NCBI GenBank assembly: GCA_003427395.1
Contig: BFEA01000080.1
Span: 3,451,799 to 3,476,363 of the forward strand
Length of the DNA stretch: 24,565 nucleotides
Direction of reading: 5' to 3'
Source of the DNA: Chara braunii
Lineage: Eukaryota > Streptophyta > Charophyceae > Charales > Characeae
In this document: in pieces, positions 10,260-19,145 of the stretch
Layout: the number at the start of each line of letters is the position of its first letter
How positions within the stretch are numbered: the stretch's first letter is position 1
Translations under genes and position numbers: made by a program
Notes under the pieces: generated by a model
Databases searched by the model: none
The model's input: only the letters and a program-made list of their open reading frames with translations
Told to the model about the DNA's origin: nothing

Positions 10260-11560
10260 TTATCTGATTGAGATATTAATTGACTTTCTTAAGTGAGTCG
10301 ATTCAAACTTTATTCACGGTCAGTTGAATGACTCGGATTCCCCTTTACACCTATGTGAACCCACACTTGCTTGACCTTGTTCATTCAATATTCGTTGAAA
10401 AGACAAGGAAATATGTGTTTGCATTTGAATGGAAAAATTTGACTTCGGGTATGAATTTTTGTTTGTCTTTCCCGACTTTTTTGCTCCGATTTGGTGTTTA
10501 GGTAGGTAGAGAGATACGTGAAAAGGAGAACGATTGTGCCTATTGAGATGTAGAAAACGATTGATCTCTTTCTACCTTTTACCCGCCTGCATGTCAAAAT
10601 GACTTCTTTGCTTTGATAAATATTAAATCAGTGGGAACCGTAAAATAAATTTTATTCAAATAAAGAAAACAAAATTAAATCGATTTAGTATTTATCCCGA
10701 GGTTAAACTTTCTATCCCAAATAACCTTCAAGTTATCTAAGTTATTTGTTTATACCTCTCTTAATGATTCTCATCCTCAACCTCCTCTGACTTTTTTCGT
10801 TAAAGTTACTACCGTGAGCTTAGGAAAAATGAGAAACAATTGAAAACCACCCGCGATGGACGCGGTCTCTGTCTAGGAAGAATCTGAGGCGGGAACTCAT
10901 TGCTTTAGGGGTCGGCCTTGTTATTGACACATAGTGGACCGTTCTACGGAAAGGTACTTTGCCGATTCGGTGGAGACGACCTGACTTCTGAGATTCAAGT
11001 CTTGTGCTTGAACGAGTAGTACCCAGACCACTTTCTAGAGGGTGGGACATGGAACATTTCAAGTAATGCACCTGATCAAGAATCATCCACAAAGCAGCCT
11101 GTCATCAAAAAAGACGAAAGCGTATGAAAATGAGTGTGTGTATGCTTAATCTTAGGTCAGCGGTAGGGTGAAATGGATGATTTTTGCATCGCGTCTCATT
11201 GAGTCAAAATTGAGGCGGTCCGACTACCTTGTCGGTTCCTTTGAGATTATTGTCGGACGCAACTCTCCGTTGGCAGTATAATATAATACTTTATTTATTG
11301 AATTTGATCCAAGGTGGTTCATATTTTTATTTCGATTTTGTATTATTGGTTCTACCATGTGGTGCTCGAGTTTTTTCAACTATTGTTTGGATTCATGTAA
11401 AGTTCAGAAGTGCTTTCCTATTGACAAACGACAAACTTATTTCGGTACAATTGTATTTAATCCTAATAATTGATTTCTTTGAGTTGTTTGTCTAAGAGAT
11501 CATGATTAATTTTTTGAGTTTTATGCTTGGTTGAGACCGTTCTAATCGACTGGCGTACAC
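10260..11560. other. Spacer at the centre of the large inverted repeat; no gene seen
   Basis: This is AT-rich on both sides with a GC-richer middle (10850-11100). I recognise no protein, RNA or repeat in it, and I could not pair its left half with its right half. It is where the two arms meet, so it may hold the original junction or the 5' ends of the two opposed elements. Confidence 0.5.
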
Positions 11561-12253
11561 TTCATACTTATGAGATTGGCGCCCTAGAGAACGAACGACA
11601 TTCGAGTCCACTTAACGTCTAACCAAGTGTTTCCTATACTGCAGCGAATCGAGCAAACGCCCTCGGCCAATCTACCTCTGCGATTGCATATAAAAACTTT
11701 CGCAGGTGGATTAATAGCTCGGTTGGGATACACCTTTAAGGGTGGTGACAACCCCTTAGGAAAGGTAAGTTGTGCTTTGCGAAAACCTATCCTGTTGTAG
11801 GGGACCGCTATCAGTGCAAATACTTGTACAAGGGTATCCACCCTGGTTTTTATAAGTGACAGAAAAAATAAGTTTGGTCTAACGTCCGAGTACACCACGC
11901 AAGGTGCGACTGTACTCCAGTTATGCAGACTAAGTGGTTGACTAGAAATAAAGCGTGTATGGGCGCGCGGATTCAAAGCGGGCGTGATCTCTTTTCTTGT
12001 TGATGATCGTAAAAGTCGGCATGACTGCTGAACAAATTTTTATTTTTGATTCAGTTATAATTAAAATGTATTTTCTTTTGATTGGTATACTTGACTGCGA
12101 TTTGTGCATACGTATGAGATGCGACGTCGACGACGGGGCGCGACGACAGTGAGTTTAGCCGGTGAGGTAAGAGAGTGACAGGTACCATTTGGAGAACCTG
12201 CACACGTAGCGACACCTGTTCAAATGACTTACCACTAGTATTAAACCCAACCT

Positions 12254-12316
12254 TGGGCCTAGCATTATTGGTTACGGTGTCGGACTTTCATTTGGTAGAT
12301 TTAAGGATCGAGACCA
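12254..12316 (+). other. tRNA-Gln-like module (E2 copy 2)
   Basis: GGGCCTAGCATTATTGG, then TTACGG, CGGACTTTCATTTGG and AAGGATCGAGACC give an A-box-like, anticodon-arm-like and B-box-like series with tRNA spacing. It aligns with 9448-9512 on the other strand. About 160 bases downstream is a run of 19 T, which could act as a Pol III terminator. The pair would fit a SINE-like transcription unit of roughly 240 nt. Confidence 0.6.
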
Positions 12317-12477
12317 GTGAACTGCAGCACAAGAGTATTGAGGCCGTTTGAAGAAACCGAGGGGTTGAGGGTTCCGTGAGGCTATCCCCCTCAATTTTAC
12401 TAATTGCCGCATCCGCAGGGTCCGATAGGAGGGGCACCGGAGGTCTTTTTCCTTCCCCTTTCCCTCGTGATTTTATG

Positions 12478-12496
12478 TTTTTTTTTTTTTTTTTTT
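12478..12496 (+). terminator. T19 run, possible Pol III termination signal
   Basis: Nineteen consecutive T follow the tRNA-like module and a GC-rich body. Four or more T terminate Pol III in general. It could equally be an old poly-A/T tail. The homologous spots in the other E2 copies are T-rich but interrupted (about 9265-9290 on minus, 13596-13670 on plus). Confidence 0.45.
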
Positions 12497-12604
12497 GAAT
12501 TTCTCTTCCTTGGTGTTTCCTTTTATTTTTCTTGTTTCATTTCGTCTTCCAGGGCTGGTACTATTCTCGAGGTTGGATCCAAGGCCGGTGTCAGAACCAA
12601 CGGG

Positions 12605-12664
12605 GGTGGTTTAGTGGGTATGTCACTAAACTGTTGAAATGTAGGTTTGAGTTCGCATCCCGAG
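12605..12664 (+). other. Second tRNA-like module (E2 copy 2)
   Basis: GGTGGTTTAGTGGGTATG, then CTAAACTGTTGAAATGTAG, then GTTTGAGTTCGCATCCC resemble D-arm, anticodon-arm and T-arm regions in order and spacing. GTTCGCATC differs from the B-box consensus at one base. Stems are partial. It is the mate of 9115-9175. Confidence 0.55.
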
Positions 12665-12755
12665 ATATCCAACGGAAGCAATGTAAATGTGGTTTACCCA
12701 CGATATGGACTGTTGTAGCCTACACTGCGGTGGGAAGCGATTGAAATTCCCCGTG

Positions 12756-13288
12756 GGCGGTCGTCACGACAGTTGGGGACCTTGAGCATGCACCTCTTTT
12801 CGCGGGCCTGTTTGGGTTCTTGCGTGTTCAGGATGCTGGCGAAACTCCTCTATCTTGCGCGTCTCGAAACATAGACCGAGGAGTTCAACGTGCATATAAG
12901 CCACTAGGTGATTAGCACACGAGGCAAAAAAAACCAGGGTGGCGTACCGACAACCACAATTTGTGTTGAGAGGTTTGAGAGTAAGCATGCCCGTTGGGAC
13001 CCGAAAGATGGGGAACTATGCCTGAGAAGGGCGAGGCGAGAGGAAACTCCGGTGGATGACCACAGTGATACTGTCGTGAGAATCGTTCGTCACGTTGATA
13101 CGTGGGAGACGATCTTGAAAGACTGGTCACTATGCGTAGTAGCAGGTCCCCTCCGAAGCTTTCCCCATAAATGTTGGGACTGCAAAAAAGGTCGCTGCGT
13201 TGCTGTGAGGTCGGGTCCTATTTTTGGTAGACTTTTCTCACAGTTGTGGGTCTTCGATGCTTCGGGGTTGCATAGGTTGATGCGTTGA
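12756..13288 (+). pseudogene. E2 coding relic, copy 2 (unknown protein)
   Basis: One frame reads VVTTVGDLEHAPLF then GLFGFLRVQDAG and aligns with VTVVKDLDHMPFS then GLFGFLRIGDAC of the copy at 13745, with mostly third-position changes in the GLFGFLR codons. A later frame reads TICVERFESKHARW, matching TICCEKFECEYAHLAP of the other copy, and continues open to a TGA at 13286 with a CWDC-KKGRC cysteine cluster near 13170-13200. Frames are broken between these segments. I do not recognise the family. The shared protein-level wording argues for a former coding region of the E2 element. Confidence 0.5.
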
Positions 13289-13347
13289 GCCGGTGTGTTT
13301 TTCCGTTAACACGCTTTTAAGTTATCATCGATCGATGTGCTTGCTTC

Positions 13348-13382
13348 TACCTGGCCGATCCTGCCGGATGTTATACTAGTCT
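13348..13382 (+). other. Segment resembling the 5' end of 18S rRNA
   Basis: TACCTGG, two bases, then GATCCTGCC, then G-ATGTTATACTAGTCT resembles the conserved 18S start (TACCTGGTTGATCCTGCC, then AGTAGTCATATGCTTGTCT) with TT replaced by CC and a 2-nt gap. Nothing after about 13382 matches 18S. The homologous place in E2 copy 2 has CTACCTCTGCGATTGCA, so convergence by drift is possible. It is not an rRNA gene. Confidence 0.3.
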
Positions 13383-13433
13383 AGGCTCCGCGGAAGGAGG
13401 AGTCGAAGGAGGCAAGAAAAATACGTTGTCGTA

Positions 13434-13459
13434 CCAAATACCCTTACAAGGGTATTTGG
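13434..13459. other. Perfect 12-bp-arm palindrome (E2 copy 3)
   Basis: Arms CCAAATACCCTT and AAGGGTATTTGG are separated by AC. Related versions are at 9987-10008 (arms with two G-T pairs) and 11817-11839 (left arm degraded, right arm kept). Flanks align in all three. Confidence 0.9.
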
Positions 13460-13723
13460 CGTGTTTTCTGCAAGTCACGTCGGTGCAGCCTCGCTTGGTT
13501 GAGCGACGCGCGTGGGGTATCGACGACGAGGCGCAACCATGAGTGGCTTAGTAGGGATGCGGGGCGTCACAGGCCAGTGGGACGCGAGGCCCCTGGTTCC
13601 CTTACCTTTTTGCGTCTTCACTTTTACTCTTATTTTTATTATATTGATTTTTCTTACTTCTAAATTTTGCTCAGTGTTTTTGATTCGGTGATCGGTTCCG
13701 AGGCCAACGACGGGACCGACGAG

Positions 13724-13742
13724 CCTGGCTCAGTTGTTATGC
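13724..13742 (+). other. Isolated A-box-like sequence (E2 copy 3)
   Basis: CCTGGCTCAGTTGTTATG matches the Pol III A box TRGCNNAGYNGG except at the last G. It lies where the second tRNA-like module sits in copy 2. No B box follows, so the module looks truncated. Confidence 0.45.
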
Positions 13743-14100
13743 CACAGGGCATGGGGGGCCGTCACTGTAGTCAAGGACCTTGACCACATGCCTTTTTCGG
13801 AGGGCCTGTTCGGGTTCCTACGTATTGGGGATGCTTGCGAATTTTCCATCCCGCCCGCGTTGAAGCACAAACTGAAGGGGTCAACGTCCGTGGAACTGGT
13901 GAGGTCCGCAATTGTGGTTTCCCTCGCTTTTAAATTAGGAAACGCCGATAGCCTAAAAATGGAAGAGAATTGGAGAACATTCTGAGCGGACCTATGGGAC
14001 CGCAACCCGAGGGTGGCGGGGGTTGCTCAGGGTGTACAGTTCGCCGACCACGATTTGCTGTGAGAAGTTTGAGTGTGAGTATGCCCACTTGGCCCCATGA
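13734..14100 (+). pseudogene. E2 coding relic, copy 3, best preserved (unknown protein)
   Basis: An open frame to a TGA at 13983-13985 contains VTVVKDLDHMPFS, GLFGFLRIGDACEF and, near its end, VELVRSAIVVSLAFKLGN. It matches copy 2 at the amino-acid level. After a frame change, 14050-14097 reads TICCEKFECEYAHLAP followed by TGA, a short Cys/His-rich piece conserved in altered form in the other copies. No family is recognised. It may be an exon or protein fragment of the E2 element. It has no credible start context or promoter, so I regard it as a relic. Confidence 0.5.
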
Positions 14101-14665
14101 GGTAATGAACTCGCTTGCAATAGTGGGGGCACCAGGCGGAGGCCCTCAGCGGTACTGGCTGCAGCGACCGTTCTCACAAAACCCACCCCCACCTCGGCCT
14201 CAAAGTTCTCATTTGAATATTTGCTACTGCCACCATGATCTGCAACGGGATATGGTCCACCTAGGACAGGTGCAAGCGTTGCTGCGGGGCCGGTGCCCTC
14301 CCACTGGTCACAGTGACGGGAGCTGCCTCGCGCGCTGAAAGTGTCAGCCGGTCGGACTTACCCTGATGAATTCAACAGGTGAGTGTTACACACTCCTTAG
14401 CGGGATTCCGCCCTCATGACCATCGGCGTGCTATGTGTGAAGATTGGCGCCCGGACAACCTGAGTTAGCGCGCAGGTTGGCGTCGGCAAGGAGGCTGGCG
14501 AACGGGTAGGTGAAGCGATAGGAGTGTGAACGTCGGAGTACAAAGGCAGAAAAGGGGAAGCAAAGACAAAAATGAACCTAGGCGCTAAATCGCACTAGGT
14601 GCATACGAGACTGAAAGTCGATGAAGAAGACGAAGGGGGAGTTGGTAGGAGTGAAGGACATGTAT

Positions 14666-14695
14666 CTCACTCGATTCTCAACAGAATCGAGTGAG
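14666..14695. other. Perfect 13-bp hairpin, tetraloop CAAC
   Basis: Arms CTCACTCGATTCT (14666-14678) and AGAATCGAGTGAG (14683-14695) pair fully. The homologous hairpin is at 20981-21010. Weaker relatives occur near 15025 (TTCATTCGATCC ... GGAATCAGGCGAA) and 15815. Confidence 0.9.
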
Positions 14696-15240
14696 GAAAC
14701 ATGCCAAACGGGGGTTCTTGCCCATTGCGAGTTCAATGAGAGGTTTAGTTTGGCTGATGAATCGCTGGCTCTGATGATACGTAGGTAATAGCCTGTGTGA
14801 AGCTATGGAGGAAACGAGAAGAAAGAAAGGGGGCGAGTGTATAGCATAGCCAATTGTGAAAGGAATCAGGCAAAGAGAGAGGTGTTTCTATAATTTTAGG
14901 AGTGGGCGAATCCGATTGCGAGCTCAAATTAGGAAGAAAGTTAGTATAGATTGAGTTAGTAGTCAGAAAGGTTCCGCGGAGATGAGCGAAGGAGTGGATA
15001 TGGCGGCTTGAAGATCACAGAGTTCATTCGATCCTTAATGGAATCAGGCGAACCAAGGTGCCAAATCGGGGTTTTGATAGGCCACGAATCGAATGATGCG
15101 GCCATAACTTGTGATATATTGGTAAATTCTGTGTTGTGATAGATGTAGTGATTGTCTCTCAGTTGCTTCTGGTGGTCTCGAGATGCTGTTATATTCATAA
15201 ATCTGCGGCCAGAACGACGCTGGTTGGTATTGGAAGTAAA

Positions 15241-15594
15241 TGGCGGGATATCAAGCGTTTTACCAGTGAAGGGGCTAGCTGGTAGGATGAAAATAGGGTA
15301 TAGTAGCAGCAGAGATGGTGACTCTGGTGCAGTAAGTCTTGCCGGAGTGAGGTAAAGAGGATGGATGGTGGGGGTTGAGACGTTTCCTGAAACTTTGCCT
15401 AGGTGAGTGGGAGAAGAAGGTTGGATACCAAGCGTCCTACTAGTGAGGGGGCCACCTGGTAGGATGGTAATAGGGTACAGCAGCAGCAGCAGAGATGGTG
15501 GCTCTGCTGCAGTACGACTTGCCGGAGTGAGGTAATGAGGATGGAGGGGGTCTGAGTTTGTTCCTAAATTTTTGCCTTTTTTCTATAGCTTGTT
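15241..15594. repeat. 177-bp tandem duplication
   Basis: The block from 15241 recurs from 15418: TCAAGCG at 15251 and CCAAGCG at 15428 give a period of 177. Shared landmarks are GCTGGTAGGATG / CCTGGTAGGATG, AATAGGGTA-AGCAGCAG, AGAGATGGTG and CTTGCCGGAGTGAGGTAA. The CAG run is longer in the second copy. The block is moderately diverged and no product was recognised. Confidence 0.9.
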
Positions 15595-15749
15595 TGTATC
15601 TCTTAATCTAGCTCTTAGCCAAAGCCGGCTAGTAGCCCTAGTACTGCAAATTCTCAATTCTTTTCAAAATCCTATGTAATTTTCTATATGAGACGCTGGG
15701 CCCGGTTCCCGACACGTGTTGCTCCCCACAAATAGATTGGAGCTTTGTG

Positions 15750-15770
15750 AAAAAAAAAAAAAAAAAAAAA
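15750..15770 (+). other. A21 run, possible retroposed 3' end
   Basis: Twenty-one A follow TTGGAGCTTTGTG. With the T-rich, AT-rich 180 bases before it, this could be the poly-A tail of a retroposed transcript on +. No flanking target-site duplication was found, so a plain homopolymer remains possible. Confidence 0.4.
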
Positions 15771-16632
15771 GGATGCACGAAGATGATGAGACTGTGGGAT
15801 TCGTGGGAGCAAAAAACTTAATAGGTCGTTCGATTCTCGATGAAATCGGAGGAAGTAGAGTGAATTAAGGCTTCGGGGTGCCGCGAGTACGATGGCAGTG
15901 TTAGATATATCTAAAGGTGAGTAGATTGGCCGAGGTCGATATTAAAAAGTGCGCCTGGAAAAGTGATTCGTCTTTTGCGTAAAAAATGCAATGCATCCTC
16001 CCAGGTTTTGAGGGAAAGGTTCATTCTTCTTTTGCATACTTGGCAAGTGAACAAACGGGGCGATTTCCTCCGCAACTTGGGGGTTTTGGGGGATAGTGAC
16101 CCCAATTTTAAGGTTAGGATCGGTAGTAGGTGAGTAAGATTGGAGTTAGTAAGAGAAGGTGTGTGTGGGAGAGAGTCGAGAGTGAGCTGGGGTCGTGCGG
16201 AGGTAGCAAGTGCACGTAAGGACTTGAACGTCGCACTGAGAGGAGAAAAAAAATGGCAGACGAGGGAGGAGCTTACCTGGTCTGCTGGTCTATTGCGAGT
16301 AGTGATCGTGATTGACCATTTTTCCACGATCATAATGACGATCGTCTTCATCCTTGACTGACCACGGTGTCCCCTTTGGGTTATGGCCTTCCTTCCATTT
16401 GGCTCTTACTACTGTTGCCCTCTACTCTGCACCTGACACGTTGCTTCGATTGGGCTAATCTCGTCTATGGTTGGGAGCAAGGCCAGGTATACGAGGGCGG
16501 CCAATCTTATTATGAGTAGTTAGAGCATGAGAAGCAAGGGATATGAGCTTGAGAAGACAGAGAAGATGCGCAAGGGAATAGTTCAGGAAAAACGAATGGA
16601 GGATAAAGAGCAAGTGGAAGGGGGGGGAGAGT

Positions 16633-16687
16633 TTTGCACACGTGTGATTGGTGGCAAAGCTTTGCACACGTGTGATTGGTGGCAACG
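16633..16687. repeat. 28-bp direct repeat carrying CACACGTGTG
   Basis: TTTGCACACGTGTGATTGG then TGGCAA occurs at 16633-16657 and 16661-16685, 25 bases identical, period 28. Each copy has the 10-bp palindrome CACACGTGTG with a CACGTG core, which is the plant G-box, and an ATTGG (inverted CCAAT) next to it. No gene is seen nearby, so regulatory use is unproven. Confidence 0.85.
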
Positions 16688-17473
16688 AGAGTATGAACTC
16701 GTTGACATTCAGATCCGATGTCTCGACTCTCTAGCTGGTGGAGTGATTTTTGCCTGGTTATTTCTGTCAACGAACAGGACCTCGACCTACTGAGGAGCAA
16801 CGCAGGGACTTTTCGTAGTGGCCAGCTTTGCAAAAGGACTGTTGGATGACTAGCCAATGGGAGAGCAAGGATTAACAGAGTGTGAGCTTGTTTCTGGCTC
16901 TGTGGGTGATGCTGTTGTTGTTGCTAACTACGACGAACCTGAGCAGTAACCCCTTCATACCGGTACGACTGCTTTGTTCGACAGTAAAGAGTTTGGTTGC
17001 GATAGCCGTCTGTTACAAGCTAACGAAGGCGTTATGACTTAGGGAGGTACCCAAGCTACGAAGGGAGGGTACCATTGTAACTTGGAGGATTGTCTGAGAA
17101 GAGGTTTCTGACGTATTGGTTGTAATTCAACCATTTATTGCTGCATTTGACTGGGAATCGAACATCCTCTCTGCGTTTTTGGCCATCATTGCGGGGCCCT
17201 CAGGCGCACGAAGATATCAAGGCGCTCTCCAGGGAGTTGAGTCAGTCCCTCTCCTGTATCTCGAGAGTCTGAAACTCCTCACTCTGTCCTTCTTAATCTA
17301 AGTCTAATCTATGGTGATGAGAGGAAGGCGGAAGGCGGGGTTGCAACCCGTAGGACCGCAGCAAGACTCTGTGGGAAGCCAGGCCACCGATTGCGGGAGC
17401 TTTGCAGGAACTCAGGAGGAGTTTTGGAGGCAGGGAACTGAGACCCCTTGTGTTTGACTGGATCAATCAAAGG

Positions 17474-18204
17474 CTGGGCAAGTCTCATAAGTTTGAGGAG
17501 ACCCAGTGCTATGTTTATTTTAAAGTTGCCTGGAGTACCAGACATGTTCCATAAGTTTGGGTGGTCTGGTTGCTTTGACTTGCGAGGGTTGTCTGTGGTT
17601 GACTTTTTAGGGACCAAGCATTGTTTCATAAGTTTGGGTGGCTTGGCTGCCTTGTTTATTTTTGGTTTTCTCGGTTTCTTTTGGTTTTGAACGAAGGGGT
17701 CTGAGCATGTTCCATAAGTTTGGGTGAATCAACCTCTTCCTGCTTCACCATTAAGATAAATAAATCGGGCAGAGGACCAGACATGTTCCATAAGTTCGGG
17801 TGGTCTTGGCCCAAAGTCATGCACATGCTGGAACCAAAATGTTATGATTTGACTATATTTAACTACTACTTTACCTATAAACAGGCTAGTCAAACATTGT
17901 CCCATAAGTTTGGGTGGTCTGACTATAGCTTATCACAAACTGAAAAGAGTATTAATTAAGAATAAACTTGTGGTAAAAAGGTGGCAGGCTAGACCTCGAG
18001 TTAAGATGATCGGTTCAGTCATATGCTACCTTAAAATATTAAGTGCAAATAGTTATTTGTAACTTGGATATTTAAATAGCTCCGGACGACTTGGATGGCT
18101 AACCTAGTTATGTGCCCAAGAAAGAGAGAAGTAGTTGTGCCCTTTGTTTATGTGTACTCAATGGCTGAGCTAGACACTGTTCCATAAGTTTGGGTGGTTT
18201 AGCT
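17474..18204 (+). repeat. Hairpin-module series of E1 copy 2
   Basis: Modules have different stems around a shared loop (TTCCATAAGTTTGGGTG). Stems: ACCAGAC / GTCTGGT (17537-17543, 17564-17570); CCAAGC / GCTTGG (17614-17619, 17641-17646); AGTCAAAC / GTCTGACT (17888-17895, 17917-17924, one mismatch); AGCTAGAC / GTTTAGCT (18168-18175, 18197-18204, one G-T pair). Partial stems lie near 17700 and 17776. A variant at 17474-17506 has CTGG ... GTCTC / GAGACCCAG around CATAAGTTTG. Spacing is 60-110 bp for most. Confidence 0.85.
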
Positions 18205-18414
18205 TTACGCCTTATGAAAGCTGGTATAAGAGATAAATCATTGTAAGACTACGAACTATTGTTTGACCAAGTCGACTTAAGGCTGGTGAGAATACTTACC
18301 TTTGTGGTTTGACCTGCATGTGGCTGAGTGATATCACTACTTAATCTGAGTTTCAGTTTGATAGGTAGTTGTTTTCGATGCTCGCCACGGGCTAGAGTCA
18401 TAAAAGTTAGTTCA

Positions 18415-18628
18415 ATTCTTGCATTTTATGAGCTCAGTTTATTTTACTTAGGTCAAATTCTGAATTTTCTAGGATCATTTGTTATACTTGGTCTTGTATA
18501 AATCTTGGTAAGTCACGTTTTATTCTTGCATTTTCTAAGCTAAGTTTATTTTACTTGGGTCAAATTCTACATTTTCTGGGATCATTTGTTATGCTTGGTC
18601 TTGTATAAATCTTGGTAATTCATTTTTT
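18415..18628 (+). repeat. 107-bp tandem duplication
   Basis: ATTCTTGCATTTT starts at 18415 and 18522, a period of 107. Shared parts include GTTTATTTTACTT-GGTCAAATTCT and CTTGGTCTTGTATAAATC. The first few bases of the same block are the last sequence visible in the window (24536-24565). Confidence 0.92.
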
Positions 18629-18632
18629 CTAC

Positions 18633-19145
18633 GGGAAGCGCTACCGCAATTTTTACAAAACCAAGGAGTTAGTCAGATTTTGACTTTTCAAAGTTCATTT
18701 TGCCTAAATTTTATGTATGGCTTAGTAAAAATTTGTAAAGTTTCCTTTTCTAAAGGGAGTGCTGCCAAACGTTTTGCTAATTCAGGCAGTTAAACAAAAC
18801 TAGACTTTGAGAAGTCAAAGTTCATTTTTAAAATTTTGAACTTTGCCTTGTAGAAATTTTGGAAAGCTTCTTTCTCTGCAGGAAGCGCTCCCAAAATTTT
18901 TACAAATCTAAGGAGTTAGTTAAACTTTGTCTTAGTTGAACTCAAGTTTGTTTTTGAGTTCGTATCTGACTTAATATAAATCTGGAAAGTCTCCCTTCCT
19001 AAAGGGAGTGTTGCCCAAACTTTTACTAATTCTGGGAGTGAAACAAAATTTGACTTCCCAAAGTTTGAGATTATTTTTGTTTTCATATTTGAGCTAGTGT
19101 AAATTCTGAATAGACGTTTTTCCTACGGGAGGCACTGCTGAAATT
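18633..19145 (+). repeat. Five-unit 123-bp array in A-B-A-B-A order (E1 copy 2)
   Basis: Anchors GGGAAGCGCTACC, GGGAGTGCTGCC, GGAAGCGCTCCC, GGGAGTGTTGCC and GGGAGGCACTGC begin at about 18633, 18755, 18880, 19004 and 19127 (spacings 122, 125, 124, 123). Units 1 and 3 share TTTTTACAAA-CAAGGAGTTAGT-type text, and units 2 and 4 share TTTTGCTAATTC / TTTTACTAATTC then AAACAAAA. This is a dimeric higher-order arrangement of about 247 bp, kept in the inverted copy at 3110-3625. Confidence 0.88.

Larger units (their letters stand above)
11560..13330 (+). mobile_element. E2 copy 2, plus strand
   Basis: The block order is: CTACCTCTGCGATTGCA (11674), a TAGCTCGG-TTGGGATACACC block, CTATCCTGTTGTAGGGG, the degenerate palindrome at 11817-11839, CACCCTGGTTTTTATAAGTGAC, the tRNA-Gln-like module, a T19 run, the second tRNA-like module and a coding relic. 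The front part also matches 20560-20710 (CCACCTCTGCGATTGCA, TAGCTCGG-GGGATACGCC, CTATCCTATCGTAGGGG). It forms the right arm of the inverted repeat with 8160-10240. Confidence 0.78.
13330..14360 (+). mobile_element. E2 copy 3, plus strand, in tandem with copy 2
   Basis: The palindrome (13434-13459), TTTTCTGCAAGTCACG, T-rich stretch, A-box-like piece and coding relic repeat the order of copy 2, offset by about 1.0-1.1 kb (GACCTT 12778 to 13776; GTTTGAG 12973 to 14067). This tandem E2 accounts for the extra 1.1 kb of the right arm compared with the left. Confidence 0.72.
14360..17105. other. E2-E1 linker of the right arm; no gene seen
   Basis: The stretch holds local structures listed separately (a 13-bp hairpin, a 177-bp tandem repeat, an A21 run and a 28-bp direct repeat). 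Its first 700 bases match 20900-21400 around the hairpin. A GGAGCTTACCTGGTCTGCTGGTC segment near 16267-16290 looks like one unit of the 71-bp array at 22110-22975. GTTGCTCCCCACAA occurs at 15720-15733 and, on minus, at 8322-8335. No convincing coding sequence was seen. Confidence 0.5.

Noticed and set aside
10820-11092. 90-codon minus-strand frame in the central spacer
   Set aside because: No domain and no support from a second copy; the length is expected by chance in the GC-richer part of the spacer.
12254-12316. Functional tRNA gene
   Set aside because: Acceptor and T stems do not pair properly, and the same piece recurs inside dispersed E2 copies.
14360-14385. Hammerhead-ribozyme-like CTGATGA near a GAATTC
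   Set aside because: I could not find the other core strand (GAAA with the third stem) at a workable distance.
17537-18204. CRISPR-like reading of the repeated TTCCATAAGTTTGGGTG
   Set aside because: Spacing is irregular (60-280 bp) and the flanks are paired stems, not unique spacers.
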